This document shows positions 29,540-41,364 of a DNA stretch of 64,000 bases, in pieces. A program made the position numbers and the translations under genes. Below the pieces are notes generated by a model. It did no database searches and had not been told where the DNA came from. It saw nothing but the letters and a program-made list of their open reading frames with translations. The stretch comes from Hsuehochloa calcarea. Taxonomy: Eukaryota; Streptophyta; Magnoliopsida; Poales; Poaceae. Numbering within the stretch: the stretch's first letter is position 1; the number at the start of each line of letters is the position of its first letter. Where the stretch lies: the NCBI GenBank assembly GCA_036346395.1, contig CM070599.1, positions 2,719,232-2,783,231 of the forward strand. The letters are read 5' to 3'.

Positions 29540-32500
29540 ATGGCCAAGAGAGTTTTGAATGGGAAGAATCGGAGATGGATGCGGCTAAGATCAAAATATT
29601 GGTCGATCTGGGAAGATTCGGAGAAGGCTCGGTAAAGTGGATTCGACTGTCGGGCGAGCTCGCCATCGGGGAAAATGAGCAAATCCCGTCTTCCAAGCGT
29701 GTTGTGAGTGCGGCCTTGTTGCTGCTCACCCCTTTCTTCTGATGGTACTCGAGCACTTTGGGGTGGAATTGGTGAACTTAGGTCCCAATTCCATTACCAT
29801 GTTGAGTGTGTTCGTGTACTGCTGTGCGGCGTACACAGGGATTAGGCGGATCTCAAGCTTTGTTCCAATATTATTATGGGATGGCTCGACAAGCCGGAAT
29901 CGCGGAAGGCGTGATCCAAGCTCCACGACTCGAAGTCGAAGGAGTATATTGAGTTTCACCGGTCTTCGTGGCGGGCCGGAGGAAGAGGTGGTTTTATTGG
30001 AAAGTCACCTCTGAAGACGACCTTTCTTTCATGAGGAAGGTCGAAAAAGAAATCTTCATGGGATTCAACTCACGAAGATATCAGTAGGATTAGCACTTAT
30101 ATTCAAGCCATTAAGGACTTGAAGGAAGAAGGGTGGACCGGATGGCATGTGGTGAAATATTTCATCACCGCGCCCGATTAGTCCTCTGAAGAAACGCAGC
30201 ATCTCCTATGTGGAAATACTCGGGAGGAGACCAGGCCAGGGAGTACAACGAGGTAAGTGACCCTCAGACTTAGCTTTTGGTTTGGTCTTTCTCAACATTG
30301 TCTAATATTTCTATCTGTTTACGAGATCTTTCCTGAGATTGACTCTAGGGTCCAACTCATCGTGAGAAGTCTCGCCACTCAGTGGCGGTTCCTCAAATCA
30401 TTGCGGCTTTGTCATGAGATGAAAGGATAGGCGCCTAAAGGTAATCAAAAGTTGATTCTTTCTTTAGGACTTTATAGTCGTAGAAGATACTTACGACTAA
30501 TGGTGATCGTAGAATATCTTACGATCAAGAAAGTGTCGTGAGAAAAACTTACGACTTGAGTGCGGTCGTAGAAAAACTTACGGTGATTAGTGATTCTTCT
30601 TTTTCTGTTTTGCTTCTGAAAGTAGGCATGGAAAATCGTCGGACGACGAAGAAGTCGTCTTGATGACTATTATTGGCCCAGGTTGTCGAAGACAAAGGCT
30701 CGGCTCCTCCCTCTAAGAGGCGTCGACTTGTAAAATCTGCCGACAAGGGAGGAGCAAGCTCGAGCTCTGGTCTTTCGACCAGACCCTCTACAAAGCCTGC
30801 GGCAGCCATAGCTATAACTGAGGCCGAGGCTGCAGCTGTCGAAGCCGAGGAGGTTGAAGCAGCTGAATCTCTTAAGCGCAAACCTCGCAAGGCTAAGGTA
30901 CCCTTCTATTTTGACAAGGAATCTTTGCGATTCTTTGCCACTCCTAGTTTTGTTAAGCAAGCTGGAAAGGAGAAGCTGGAAAGATTTTATGTCTTTTATG
31001 AAGGGCGATCTTTGCACCGGCACAACTGCGGTGAGGCGGTCTTTGCTCTTGGAATGCTCGAGGCGATCTCGGCCATCCAGAGAATCGAAACGAGCCACGG
31101 TTCTGTCCAAACTCTGACGAGGCGTGGTCGTGGGCTGAATAGTGTTGATCCTCGACCGGGCGTGGTTGTGGAGAAGAAGAGGTCCTCCGTTGGGAGGATT
31201 GCTCCAAAATTCTGGTTAAGACTAAGTGCAGAGGTATGTGAAATGTACTAAAGTGTAGGAAGAACATTTACCTTTTCCTTTTCACAACTGATTTGATTTT
31301 CTTTATTTGGTCCTACTCCTTGACCCAGGGATGCTTCATGAGAGGCCCATTGTCACCTCTTGGTCTTTGGAGAGGTAACAATGGAAGTGGTTGAAGATCT
31401 CCTTGACCGAGGTGGCTCCGAAGTGGTTTCTTGTTCTTTGAGGTTGTAGCTCGATTCTTTGAGGTCGTGAATTCGGCCCTTGAGAGAGCAAATGCTACTC
31501 TTGAAGTCGTAGCTCGGCCCTTGAAAGGATAACCGACCTCACGAGCGGTTGTAGAGACCACAGAGGCGGTGCGAGGAGCCTCTGGTCAAGGTGAGGTGAC
31601 TCTGTACACCGCCAGGAAAGGAAGTCGTGGCGAGCGTTCCTTAGGTGTCCAAAGAAAGTCGATCCACAGAATCGGAGGATGAAGAATATTTCAACCTGTG
31701 TGACTTCTTTGGACTGCCTCGTCATAAGTCTGCTGCTTACCGATCTCGCGGCGAGTCCCCCATCCCAAGGATATTCCCAATAGAGTGGATATTTTCGATA
31801 ATGGCGCCTTGAGGAGGTGTGGTGGGATAAAGTCGCGAGGATAGACAAGGCTGCGAGAACCGGAGTGGTGTACTCGACCTTCGCTAGGTCGACAATGAAT
31901 GTAGTATTTTTGCGAGAATACTTATATAAGTGGCTTTCCCTTTCTTCTCCTTTGTCTTCTTTTGCGAGCTGCGGAGCAAATTGCGTTGTCGGTGAGTATC
32001 ATCGACAACTTTTAGAGCTACGATAAGAGAAGGAAGAACTCTGTATCTGACGAGAGAGATGGTAAGTCACTTTATTGCTCATAGTCGTTTTCGACTTGAT
32101 TACTCGTATAGTGTTTACGAGTAGTCATGGAAAAACTCATGACAAAGTATTGGTCATAAAGAGCTTATGGCTACTTACGACCCGATGAAGTGGTCGTAGA
32201 AAGACTTACGACCATGACATAGTCGTAGAAAAACTTACGACTAGGTCGGTGGTCGTAGAAGGACTTGCAACCAATCGGTGATGTTTATCTTCATTTTAGT
32301 CCTCTGTAGGCTAAAAGCGACCACGAAGACCTTAGGTGACTCACTCGACTATGAAAAGAGGAGTCGAAAGCTAAGGAGCGAAGTATTAGTCCTCTCGGAT
32401 AGACTCAGAAGCCATCTCTGCATCTAAAAGATTGCATGAAAAAATAAGCGATAAGTCTTGAACTTAAGGCCGCTTTTGAATTTGACCTTTACCCATCTCT

Positions 32501-33380
32501 CATTTCTTTTTGGAAAAGAAGATGAGATGAGAAACTCGGACGAAGTTGGAGACCAAGCTTTGGTCATTCGAGGTTTTCCGCATTACCAGAATAAGGATCG
32601 AGAATTCGAGGGCTGAAAACTTCGATTGGTAGTAAGCAAATCTTTACTGTTGTCCTTTTCGAGTACTTTTCCTTTTCTTATGCTAATTTCTTGTTCAGAA
32701 TTCTTCTTTGAGTTGAGAAGCCTCGAGTGAAATCCAAGAAGACCTTGATCTACAATGAGTCCGTCGCATTGCTAAGATGAATCTGAGAGGACATCGAGCA
32801 TGGGAGAAAAACATCTTTGAAACCGTTGCTTCCCATCAAGAAGAGGTCAAGCTGGATTCTCAACTAGTAGGTAAGAGATGCTTTTACCTACAATTATCTT
32901 TGTGTTATCTTCCTCTAGAAGTTTATTTTTGTTTGACCGGTTTTATTCTTTTGAGAACAAGTGGTGAAAACAAGAAACTTGAGGCTTCGACTTGTACCCA
33001 GCGGAGATGGAGTCGATGAAGACTAGTCTTCAAGGCAACATCACACTCTGAACAATGTGCTTAGTGAGTGCATTACGAGGAAAAACTCCTCGAGAAGATC
33101 ATGTGTTTGCTCACATAAGTACCATTGGGGAACAAGTCGGAAACTTACAAGAAATGGTGACCACTCTGAAGGCTAATCAAAATTTGAATCAATAAGGGAG
33201 GCGATCGAAGCAGATAAGTTACGCTTTAGCGAAACTTAAAGCTCAAGACCCCGCCTTAATGTGCAACCAATTGAAGCCGAGTTCGATTGCTCTGAATCGA
33301 GAGCAAATCGTGCGATTGAGAAATGCAATCGGTTGGCAAAAGGTGGCGGAGGAAATGCGACTAGGCTCTCCCCTTTAGAG
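29540..33380 (+). CDS. Antisense spliced gene of the TAT element (PF04195-like)
   Basis: Runs opposite to the element's own gag-pol. Exon 1 (29540-30252) encodes a conserved block with EHFGVELVNLGPNSITMLSV and CCAAYTGIR, typical of the plant 'putative gypsy type transposon' domain (PF04195). Canonical splice signals follow: donor AG|GTAAGT at 30253 with acceptor TAG at 30625; donor 31234 with acceptor CAG 31328; donor 32062 with acceptor TAG 32309; acceptor CAG 32698; donor 32871. Exon 2 (30626-31233) is open throughout, with an acidic/Ala-rich stretch (ITEAEAAAVEAEEVEAAE) and a basic one. Later exons are Glu/Lys-rich, likely coiled coil. Antisense genes are known in TAT elements such as Grande. 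Frame changes in exons 1 and 3 mean this copy may be dead. Function unknown. Confidence 0.65.
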
Positions 33381-34430
33381 TAATCTTGTAACTACTTTGT
33401 AAGGTAGACAATTTACATTGATGAGTAATATATGATCCATCTTGTTTCTGAAAATCATCTTGTCGAGTAGTTAGTAACTCAAAAGATAATAGGCGAATGA
33501 AAGACCAAGGGTGAAGTTAAATTAATAACTTTATCCTAGGCCATCTTGTTTCTGAAAATCATCTTGTCGAGTAGTTAGTAACTCAAAGATAATAAGCGAA
33601 TGAAAGACTAAAATTGAAGTCAAATTAATAACTTTATCCTAGCCCCGACTATTTGCTTAACTTGTTTAGACAATCTAAGTAAATAGTGTTTGAAATGGGT
33701 TTTACAAAAGCGAGAGAGGTTTGTTTAACTTATAGTTTTTGTTATGGTTGTCAAGCACTTGGTGAAAGAGTAGAAATGGTCTCGACACTAGGAAGTTCCT
33801 TCTAGTGGGCGGGACCACGTCAGCGAGAGGAAAGGCTTCGACTAGGTGATGTTACCATCTCAGACTAGTTTAATCAAACCAAGAACGACAACTTGAGTTA
33901 AGCAAGCGTCTAGAGGACTTTAATAATTCGTTAGCCCTTTACGATGGACTCGATAAGTCTTTTCTAGTAGCAAAAGTAGGAGACTAAGCAGCGCTAGGAA
34001 GTTCCTTCTAGTGGGCAGGACCACGTGCAGAGAGGAAAGACTTCGACTAGGTGTGTATGTTCCTTCGACCAGTCAAAACGAAACGAGTACATCAAAGGTG
34101 GTCGAATAAATATAAAAAGTGCACTCTACTTAGAATATTTATTGAAATTACTGAAAAAATAAACTAAGATTGAGGGAGTTGGCTTTGAGAATATTTCGAC
34201 TGGATAGAACCCGAGCTCTTTGTATTGGCAGCAAAAAGTGAGTAACGAGTCGATGCTAGGAAATTCCTTCTAGTGGGCAGAACCACATGCAGAGAGGAGA
34301 GGTTTCGACTAGATGACGTTACTCGCTTTTCGACCAGTGTAAAGAAAACTGGGTGTTTTTGTATCATAGTCGAAAGATTAAAAAAGCACTACTCAAAAAT
34401 AAGGCAAGAGAGGTAGAAAGAACCTGGACT
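33381..34430. other. TAT spacer between pol and antisense gene, with dispersed repeats
   Basis: Non-coding. Besides the 104-bp tandem, three copies of a block of about 80 bases (CTAGGAAGTTCCTTCTAGTG ... TTCGACTAG) lie near 33787, 33996 and 34255, spaced 210-260 bases, each followed by a diverged tail. Tandem repeats in this position are usual for TAT elements. Confidence 0.7.
33437..33643. repeat. 104-bp tandem duplication in the TAT spacer
   Basis: CCATCTTGTTTCTGAAAATC through ATAACTTTATCCTAG is present twice, 33437-33540 and 33541-33643, with about 90% identity by eye. Confidence 0.85.
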
Positions 34431-37400
34431 TTTATTGCCTAAGAGATTGGTCACACATAGAATTTGCGTGGCGGTCGATGTTCCAAGAATTTGAGAGAAC
34501 TTTGTCAGTCTTCCATCGCTAGTCGTGCCGGCCACAGCGAGTTACCCGACCAGCGTGTAGGACCTTCCCACTTGGGGAAAGTTTATTCGATTAGACTTGG
34601 ATTGGCGAGCCTCAATACCAAGTCACCTACAACAAAGTGCGAGGTTGGACCTTCGATCATAGTATCGGCGGGGCTTGTTGGTAGGCTGCGAGCGGATTAA
34701 GGATAGGTTTCTCCTTTCTTGAGTAGGTTAATATCATCGCTCGAAGTTGTTCTGATGCGAGTTGTTGAAGGTTTCAACTCGTGTCGACCGCAATTTTAGC
34801 TCGGAGGAAGCGGGGCTTGACTCAAACACTAGAAAAAATGGTGTTTCTCTGTTGCTCGACTAGTGGTGCGTCTGAGCTGCCCATAATACGGAGGGTAATT
34901 CTTGTACCCAAGCCCCGGCGCTTAACAAGGTGGTCGAAGACTCGGGTTTTAATTCCTCGCATTATTTGGCGTTTACGTTCGACCGCCCGTTGCTTTGGGG
35001 ATGTGCAGCGAAGCATAGCATAACTTGGTACCCAACTCGTCGCAAAATTCACGAAATTTTGCACTTGCGAATGTTTACCATTATGCGTAATTATCAGACT
35101 CGGAACTCCAAATCGGCTAATTACGCATCTCATCATGAACCTTTTCTTTGCTTAGTTGTTATCGATTCTGAGTTCAGCTTCAATCCATTTGTGAGCGTGT
35201 CAATAGCCACAAAAGGAATTGAAACCTCCTGGAGCCTTGGGAAGCGGTCCTAGGATATCGAGACCCAGTGCAAAAGGCCAAGAAAGAGGTATTGTGCGTA
35301 ATGCTTGAGTGGTTGGTGTATCATCTACCATGAAATTGTACTGGACACACTTTTTAACCACCTCTAACATCGTCTGGTGTAGGCGGTAAAAACCTTGTCG
35401 AAAGGCTTTACCAACCAATGTTACAGTAGGAAGCATGTGTCCCACAGATGCCCTTGTGTATATCGTGAAGGAGTGTTATTCCTTCGTTTTGGGAATGCAT
35501 CGCATGAGTATCCCTTAGGTTCCTCGTTTGTAGAGGACTCCTTCGACCAAAGTATACATTTTGGCTTTTGGGATAAGCGATGCGCCTCAAGATCATCTTG
35601 GTCTGGAACCCTTGCAAAGATACTCGTAGATGGGAGTCATCCGAGTATCCTCGTAGTCTAATGAGGCCATCTCAATAGGAGGTGTCTCGGTTCTTCGACC
35701 GAGAGGCGGCTTTGGAGTTGCTCCAAGAAAACTCCTTTTGAGTGCGTAGATCGGGAAGAAGCCATCCGAGCAAGTTGGTGCGAGGAAATTATCCTTCGAG
35801 GATGAATTGTACCTCGAAACCTAAAAATGCTTTTCTAGCTTGCGTACCTCCGATAAATCTTGAGACATTGTCGAGCTAGAGCAGGTACTCTTTCCCAACT
35901 TGATTCACGACTAGTTGAGAGTCTCCTCTCACGAGTAGTCGGCGAATCGAGAGTGCTTCGCGACTTCGTATGCCCGGCTAGCAAACCTTGCTCTGCCACA
36001 TTGTTAGTGGCACGAAAGTTTAATTGTATGGCATACTTTAAGGTTTCTCGGTAGGAGATACGGGACCACCCGACCCAGAGCCACTTAAAGTAAGTGACCG
36101 TCAATGTACATCATCCTTTGGTCGTGGGAATCGTCTTGGGGATCTGAGCAGGTTCGGGATTTGTCCATCGGCGACAAAGTCTGCTAAGATGCAGGATTTT
36201 ATGGCCGTTCGGGACACGAAATGGAGTCGAACTCCCAAGTTCGGTGACCATTTGCCATGCGTCCATTGTTTCCTTATTATGGAGGATTGCTCCCAAAGGA
36301 AACTCGGGCAACACTGACTATTTTGTGCGCTGAAAATAATGCGCGATTTCCTCGAAGACATGAGGAGGGCATATAGAAGTTTTGGACACGAGGTAGCGCT
36401 CCTTAGGCACATGCAAAACTTCAGCGGCGTAGTAAACCGGTCGTTATGCGTTTTCACGTTCTCGACCCGATCTTTGCGCTTCTTTGCACGTGGCGTGGTA
36501 GCTAGGTAAATTAAGGCGTCTCTTACGGCTTTGGAGAAACGAGCAGGAGCACTCGAAAGGTACCTCTTCACATCCTCAAAGCGGCGTTTGCCTCGTTCGA
36601 CCACTTAAAACCTTCATGTCTCTGAGAAGTTTAAAGAAAGGTAGTCCTTTTTCTCTAGTCGTGCGATGAAACAACTTAAAGCCGCCATGCACCCGGTGAG
36701 TTTACGGACTTCCTTTTTGTGGTTGGAGGGCGCATGCGGAGGATAGCCTTTATTTTTGAGTTTGCTTGATTCCTCGTTCGGATACTAGGAATCCAAGCAA
36801 TTTTCTGAAGAAATTCCAAACACACACTTCTCGGATTAAGTTTTAAGCGGTGCTTTACGAGATTGTCGAATGTTTCTTGTAGGTCGGTGATGTGATTAAG
36901 TCTCTTAATGCTTTTTACGACTAGATCATCAACATAGGCTTCGATTCGGCCTAATTGAGATGAAAAAGTCGATTGCATTAAGCGTTGAAAAGAAGCAGGC
37001 ATTCTTTAGACCAAATGGCATTTGACATAGCAAAGGTACCAAATGGAGTAATGAATGCGGTCTTTTCTTCATCGTTTAGACACATATTGATGCGGTGGTA
37101 TCTAGAATATGCATCTAAAAACTTAATATCTCACAACTGCGATAGAATCAACCAAGCGATCGTCACGAGTAAAGGAAATCATCTTTTGGACAAGCTTTAT
37201 TAAGATCGATAAAGTCTCGCTTTATACGCCATTTGCCGTTTGACTTTTTGACCATTACGAGGTTAGCCAACCACTCTGGGTGGTTGACTTCTCTTATAAA
37301 GCACCTTTAAGTAGCTTATCAATTACGACTTAATAGCATCTCGTCGATCGGGGCAAATCTCCATAATTTTTGTTTCTGGTACTTTATCGGTAGTAAAGCT

Positions 37401-38539
37401 AACTTTGTCTTTCGATCACCTCCACAGGGACTCGGGCATGTCGGATGCTTGCCACGCAAAGACATCTGCGTTAGCTCGGAGGTAGGTAATGAGGCGTCTT
37501 CCTATTTGGGTCGGAAGTCTCCGTCTGAGCGATCTTGAGGGCTCCTCTGCGTCGGAGGAACCTCTTTGACTTAGTCGTTCGGCTTTGGTGCGACTTTGAA
37601 GCTTGACTTGCTAGTCGAAGGTGACTTTCATCTCGAGTTGGTATTTGACCAACTATCTCGAGGATCGGCGATCATGACTATCGCCATCTTTTTGTCACAT
37701 TGAATTGTGATCACTCCTTTGGGACTGGCATCTTAAGACATTGATACCCATAATGAGTAGCCATTAAGAATTTTGCCAAAGTTGGTCGTCCGAGTATGGC
37801 GTTATATCTTAGTGTCGAAATCGACCACATCAAAGGAGACTTTCTACGTCACGAAATTACTTGGCGAGCCAAATGTTAAAGGAAGATAAACTTGGCCAAT
37901 GGGTTTGGCGAAGACCCGATGCGATTCCATGAAAGGAGTATCGTACTGCCTTACCTTGTCTGGGTATTTGCATCTCGTCCGGGGCATTAGTAAATAGTAT
38001 GTTCAAGGCGCCACCATCAACCAACACTCGATTGACCGGCGGTTGTTGATGGTGGGTTCGACTCTGATCGGATATCGACTGATCGACTCGTAGTGATCGG
38101 GCGATCATCCTTCTCAAAGAGATGGTAACTTCAGACCACTTGGTACATTATTGTGAGAGGAGCATGTATGGAATTTACCTCGTCCGTGACTTTAAGTTGT
38201 CGTTTGGAGTCGTATGCGATGATCCTCCGTAGATGTGCTCAGCGGTATGTTGCGGATCTTGGAGCGGCATCTCCTCATCATCGGCGACTTTTGGCCACTC
38301 GTATATCCTACCGCTTTCGAGTAGGGAGTGGTGCTTCTTAGTTGTAGTAGTCCTCGAGCTTTCTTTGGAAAACTTCGGCGATTCTGAAGGTCATGTCCTT
38401 CCTTTTTATGAAAAGGACACCACCTTGGTTTGTCGTTCCTACGATCGAGCGCTTACCTTTGCCTTGATCGAGTGCGACTTGGTGGTTTGGGGCTCTCTAT
38501 CTTTCACGGCCAAGACCTCCTTGAAACCACTAGTTTGTG
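34431..38539 (-). pseudogene. TAT element pol (protease, RT, RNase H, integrase)
   Basis: Read on the minus strand: protease with RVLVDGG and ALNILFTN (about 38030-38000); reverse transcriptase with REVNHPEWLANLVMVKKSNG (37310-37250) and catalytic YVDD (36936-36925); a first RNase H-like region with FEDVKRYLSSAPA (about 36570) and a second with LNFRATNNVAEQGLLAG (about 36010); integrase with a zinc-binding segment (FRQGFY, 35400) and core (SRFGVPSLII, 35115). The Asp after that block is His here (THNG for the usual TDNG), so catalysis would be lost. Frame changes are frequent. Domain order is Ty3/gypsy (integrase last). Confidence 0.88.
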
Positions 38540-40460
38540 GTTTTGACTCTTTATTTTCTTCTTGGACTTCTTTGCTTTCTTGTCCTTACCAACTTCACGG
38601 CTCTCGAGGAGTATCGTTTCTCGATCGATAGTGTTGTTCCACTCGACCGCCTCGAAGCGATCGCATATCGATCGACCATCTCGAAGAGTTCGACAGCGAT
38701 GTTGGGAGGATTCAAAGCAATATCCTCTGTTATCCTTCTACTACGGACTCCTTTCTTAAAAGCCACGATCACGGAGAGTCGAAATTTCGAATTGAGTTCT
38801 GAACGACTAAAGCGTTTGATGAATTGGCGCAAAGTCGTTGTTGTTACATTTTATCGGTGCAAATCGTCTTCCTTTCGAGGCGGTTGTATGTGCTTTGGAA
38901 ATTACTTGTAGAAGATCGCGAGAGGTGTTGCCAAGAGTAGATCGACTCAGTGGTTGGTTTAATAACCACGATCGGCGGATCCTTCGAGCACGATCGGAAG
39001 GTAATTTGCCATTACATGCTCTCCTCCTCCTGCTTCTTTCGGACGGTGTTGTATAGATCTGAAGAAATTCGATGGGATTTTGAGATCCATCAAATTTCTC
39101 CATGTTCCTTTGGTCGAAAATGAGGTGGCGTGAGCGCTCGAAAGGTCGGCGAAAATGCGGCATCCGTAATTACTTCTTGGCGCCTTCTTTGTAGGAAAGA
39201 AGGGTTAATGTCACGGTGATCGTATCTGACGATACCCGACAGCGGTGACTTTGTCACATAGTAGGTCTCGGCTCTCGAGGGAATACTCCTCGTCGCCATC
39301 CGTTCAGATTTCTTTGTCGAAGTGGTGAATGATTACCTCTCAGGGGCTTCTTGATCATCGTGCCGATCGAAATGTATTTCTCGAATAGGGGATCGATCGA
39401 CTTATGGCGTGTCGATTCCTCGTGAAAATATTCGATTAGCGGTAGGCGAGGAAGTCGCATTGCTCGACTACACGAATGTTGTCGACGAGTACTTCGGTCT
39501 TGTCATCACGGTTCGAAGCCTTTGCGCAATCTCTTGACAAAGAGATCGTACCACAGCGTTCGAGCAAGCTCTTGATTGGGATTCTCGAGCAAGTCGTTGA
39601 TGTCTGGAGTTCTTGTACCTCCTCCGTGATGTTGAATCGCCCGAGCGGGTTCTTACGGGCTACAATTTTCTTTCGTCGGATGACCTCAAAATCCTCCTCA
39701 TCGGATCTTTGAGGCCTTCTCGGTGGAGTGCGAGAATGTCGAGATTTCCTCGCGTTCATCAAAGTGTTGGTTACGTCGTCACGGTGGTGCCCTTGCCATT
39801 ACCACGAGGGGCGGTGTGTGATCTTCGGGAGTGTTCTTATCTCGGCCTCCATGAGGTGGCCTGATTTGAGGAAGGGCGAAGACCTCCGTTGATGATTCTC
39901 ACTTGCGCTCGAGGCCTCCCGCTTGAGGAGTGCTCGAGAGACACCATCTGGCGATTTGGAGTAATCCCCTCGGTAGGGGAACTCGGGTTATAAGCGTCTC
40001 CGTTCGCAAATGAGATCTGCGGAGGCGGTCAATTTGCGAGGAAAAGCATGCTTGATCCCACCCTCTGGAGTTACCTTGAGAGAGATCACGGATGTTGGTG
40101 GAGTCACGGAATGGTGGCTCCCGAACTTGTCTCACCAAGTCGGACCGCCTTAGGGGACTTGAACACTTAGAGGAAAAACTCTCGTCGTGTTGTGAGTCCT
40201 CACAGGTGCGGTTACAGTCGGATTGACCCTTGTCCTTTGAGGAATTGGCTCCTCTATTGGGCGTATCGTTGTGGGGATAAGGATCCTCCTCAACTCCATT
40301 GATGGGATGGTTTCACGGAGAATGATCTCGGAGGCAACATCACCATCGGCGGATGCATCACTCGGCTCGTAGTCGAAACCGGCATCCATGTCGGCGTCTG
40401 CGTGTCTGCCAAGTCAAACCGGTTCTCCTCGTTCCATTCTCTGCCATGATTGCATGAGAT
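38540..40460 (-). pseudogene. TAT element gag
   Basis: On the minus strand the product opens near 40460 with an acidic N-terminus (DMDAGFDYEPSDASADGDVA in the frame 40389-40150). The capsid domain has MEKFDGSQNPIEFLQIYTT (about 39100) and RRSWLLNQPLSRS, followed by LRQFIKRFSRSE and VIVAFKKGVRSR (38830-38750), typical of TAT/Athila-type gag. Several frame changes lie between these blocks. Arg-rich frames on the opposite strand are shadows. Confidence 0.8.
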
Positions 40461-40497
40461 TTGGAAAAAGAGAGTATGTTGACAAGAGATTACGGAA

Positions 40498-40517
40498 GAT
40501 CCCCACGATCGGCGCCA
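40498..40517 (-). other. Primer-binding site of the TAT element
   Basis: On the minus strand TGGCGCCGATCGTGGGG lies one base from the 5' LTR. This is not the methionine-tRNA site of the other elements here; TGGCGCC-type sites are usual in TAT-like gypsy elements. Confidence 0.8.
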
Positions 40518-40518
40518 G

Positions 40519-41364
40519 CGTCGGTGTATTAGAACCGATCTTACGTAAAGATTATTTGATTGGGGTCTCCTAAAGATGAAATCACGCAGAGTGGTTGACA
40601 CGGGATGTTTAGACGAGTTCGGGCCTTCTCGGAGAGAATAATAACCCTACTCTGTGTGTGTATGGTATTCTCGATGATCAAGTAAGAAGCTAAGACTATT
40701 ACGAGAGAAACGATGCTTGTGTTTCTCCTTGACTCGCTCTATTTCGCCCTGATTGGCTATTTTTGTCTCTGCCTCCCCTTCGTCCCACTGATTGATGCCC
40801 TTATATAGTCGTGAAGGAGTAGCCGTTTTGTCCTGCGGAAGATGCGCCTAATTAATCCAGTAATGGGCGCATGATGGCAGTAATTACCGGCGCATTGGCT
40901 TCTTCATGCTTTGTCGCGATTATCTTCCAGAGGTAATGGGGTATTTATGCACCATTACTACGCGGAATAATAGTGCGTGTAGACCGTTCGGATTCCTTAA
41001 TCAATTGGACCCACTTGCCTGTAGGTTTGATTATAAGGTGATCGTGGTTTACTTGGTCGTAGAAGGACTTACGACGGTGGTAGTCGTGAAGGACTTACGA
41101 CTATGTAGTGGTCGTAGAAGGACTTACGACCATGTAGTGGTCGTAGAAAGACTTACGACCAGGTAGTGGTCGTGAAAGACTTACGACCATGACATAGTCG
41201 TAGTAAGACTTACGACTATGGGGGTGATTGTAGAAGATCTTACAATCACTTGGTAGGCCTCTCCTTATAAATATAAGGGGTATACGAGGACTATGTGACA
41301 TCATATTCACCTATAATAAGAATTATAGATAAAAGATAAAATGAGGATTATTAGATCCTCGTCA
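40519..41364 (-). repeat. TAT element 5' LTR (846 bp)
   Basis: Sister of 27871-28726. The terminal base differs (CG for TG at 40519-40520). The palindrome array lies at 41054-41255. It ends TCGTCA at 41364, followed by AAATC. Confidence 0.9.

Larger units (their letters stand above)
27871..41364 (-). mobile_element. TAT-clade Ty3/gypsy retrotransposon, complete, minus strand
   Basis: LTRs at 27871-28726 and 40519-41364 begin TGTCGGTG (CGTCGGTG on the right) and end TCGTCA, with AAATC duplications outside. On the minus strand the order is 5' LTR, primer-binding site, gag (about 40460-38540), protease (about 38030), reverse transcriptase (about 36930), two RNase H-like regions (36600-35835), integrase (35445-34822), a long spacer holding an antisense spliced gene, a purine tract and the 3' LTR. 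A doubled RNase H and a large region between pol and the 3' LTR mark the TAT clade (RIRE2, Grande and relatives). Frames are broken, but structural completeness and similar LTRs indicate recent insertion. Confidence 0.9.

Noticed and set aside
30476..30575. Further LTR copy within the TAT element
   Set aside because: Only the palindrome motif is shared; flanking LTR sequence is absent, so it is an intronic motif cluster rather than an LTR fragment.
38153..39712. Plus-strand ORFs opposite the TAT gag
   Set aside because: They mirror the minus-strand gag codons (Ser/Arg/Leu-rich). No splice signals or domain, unlike the antisense gene at 29540-33380.
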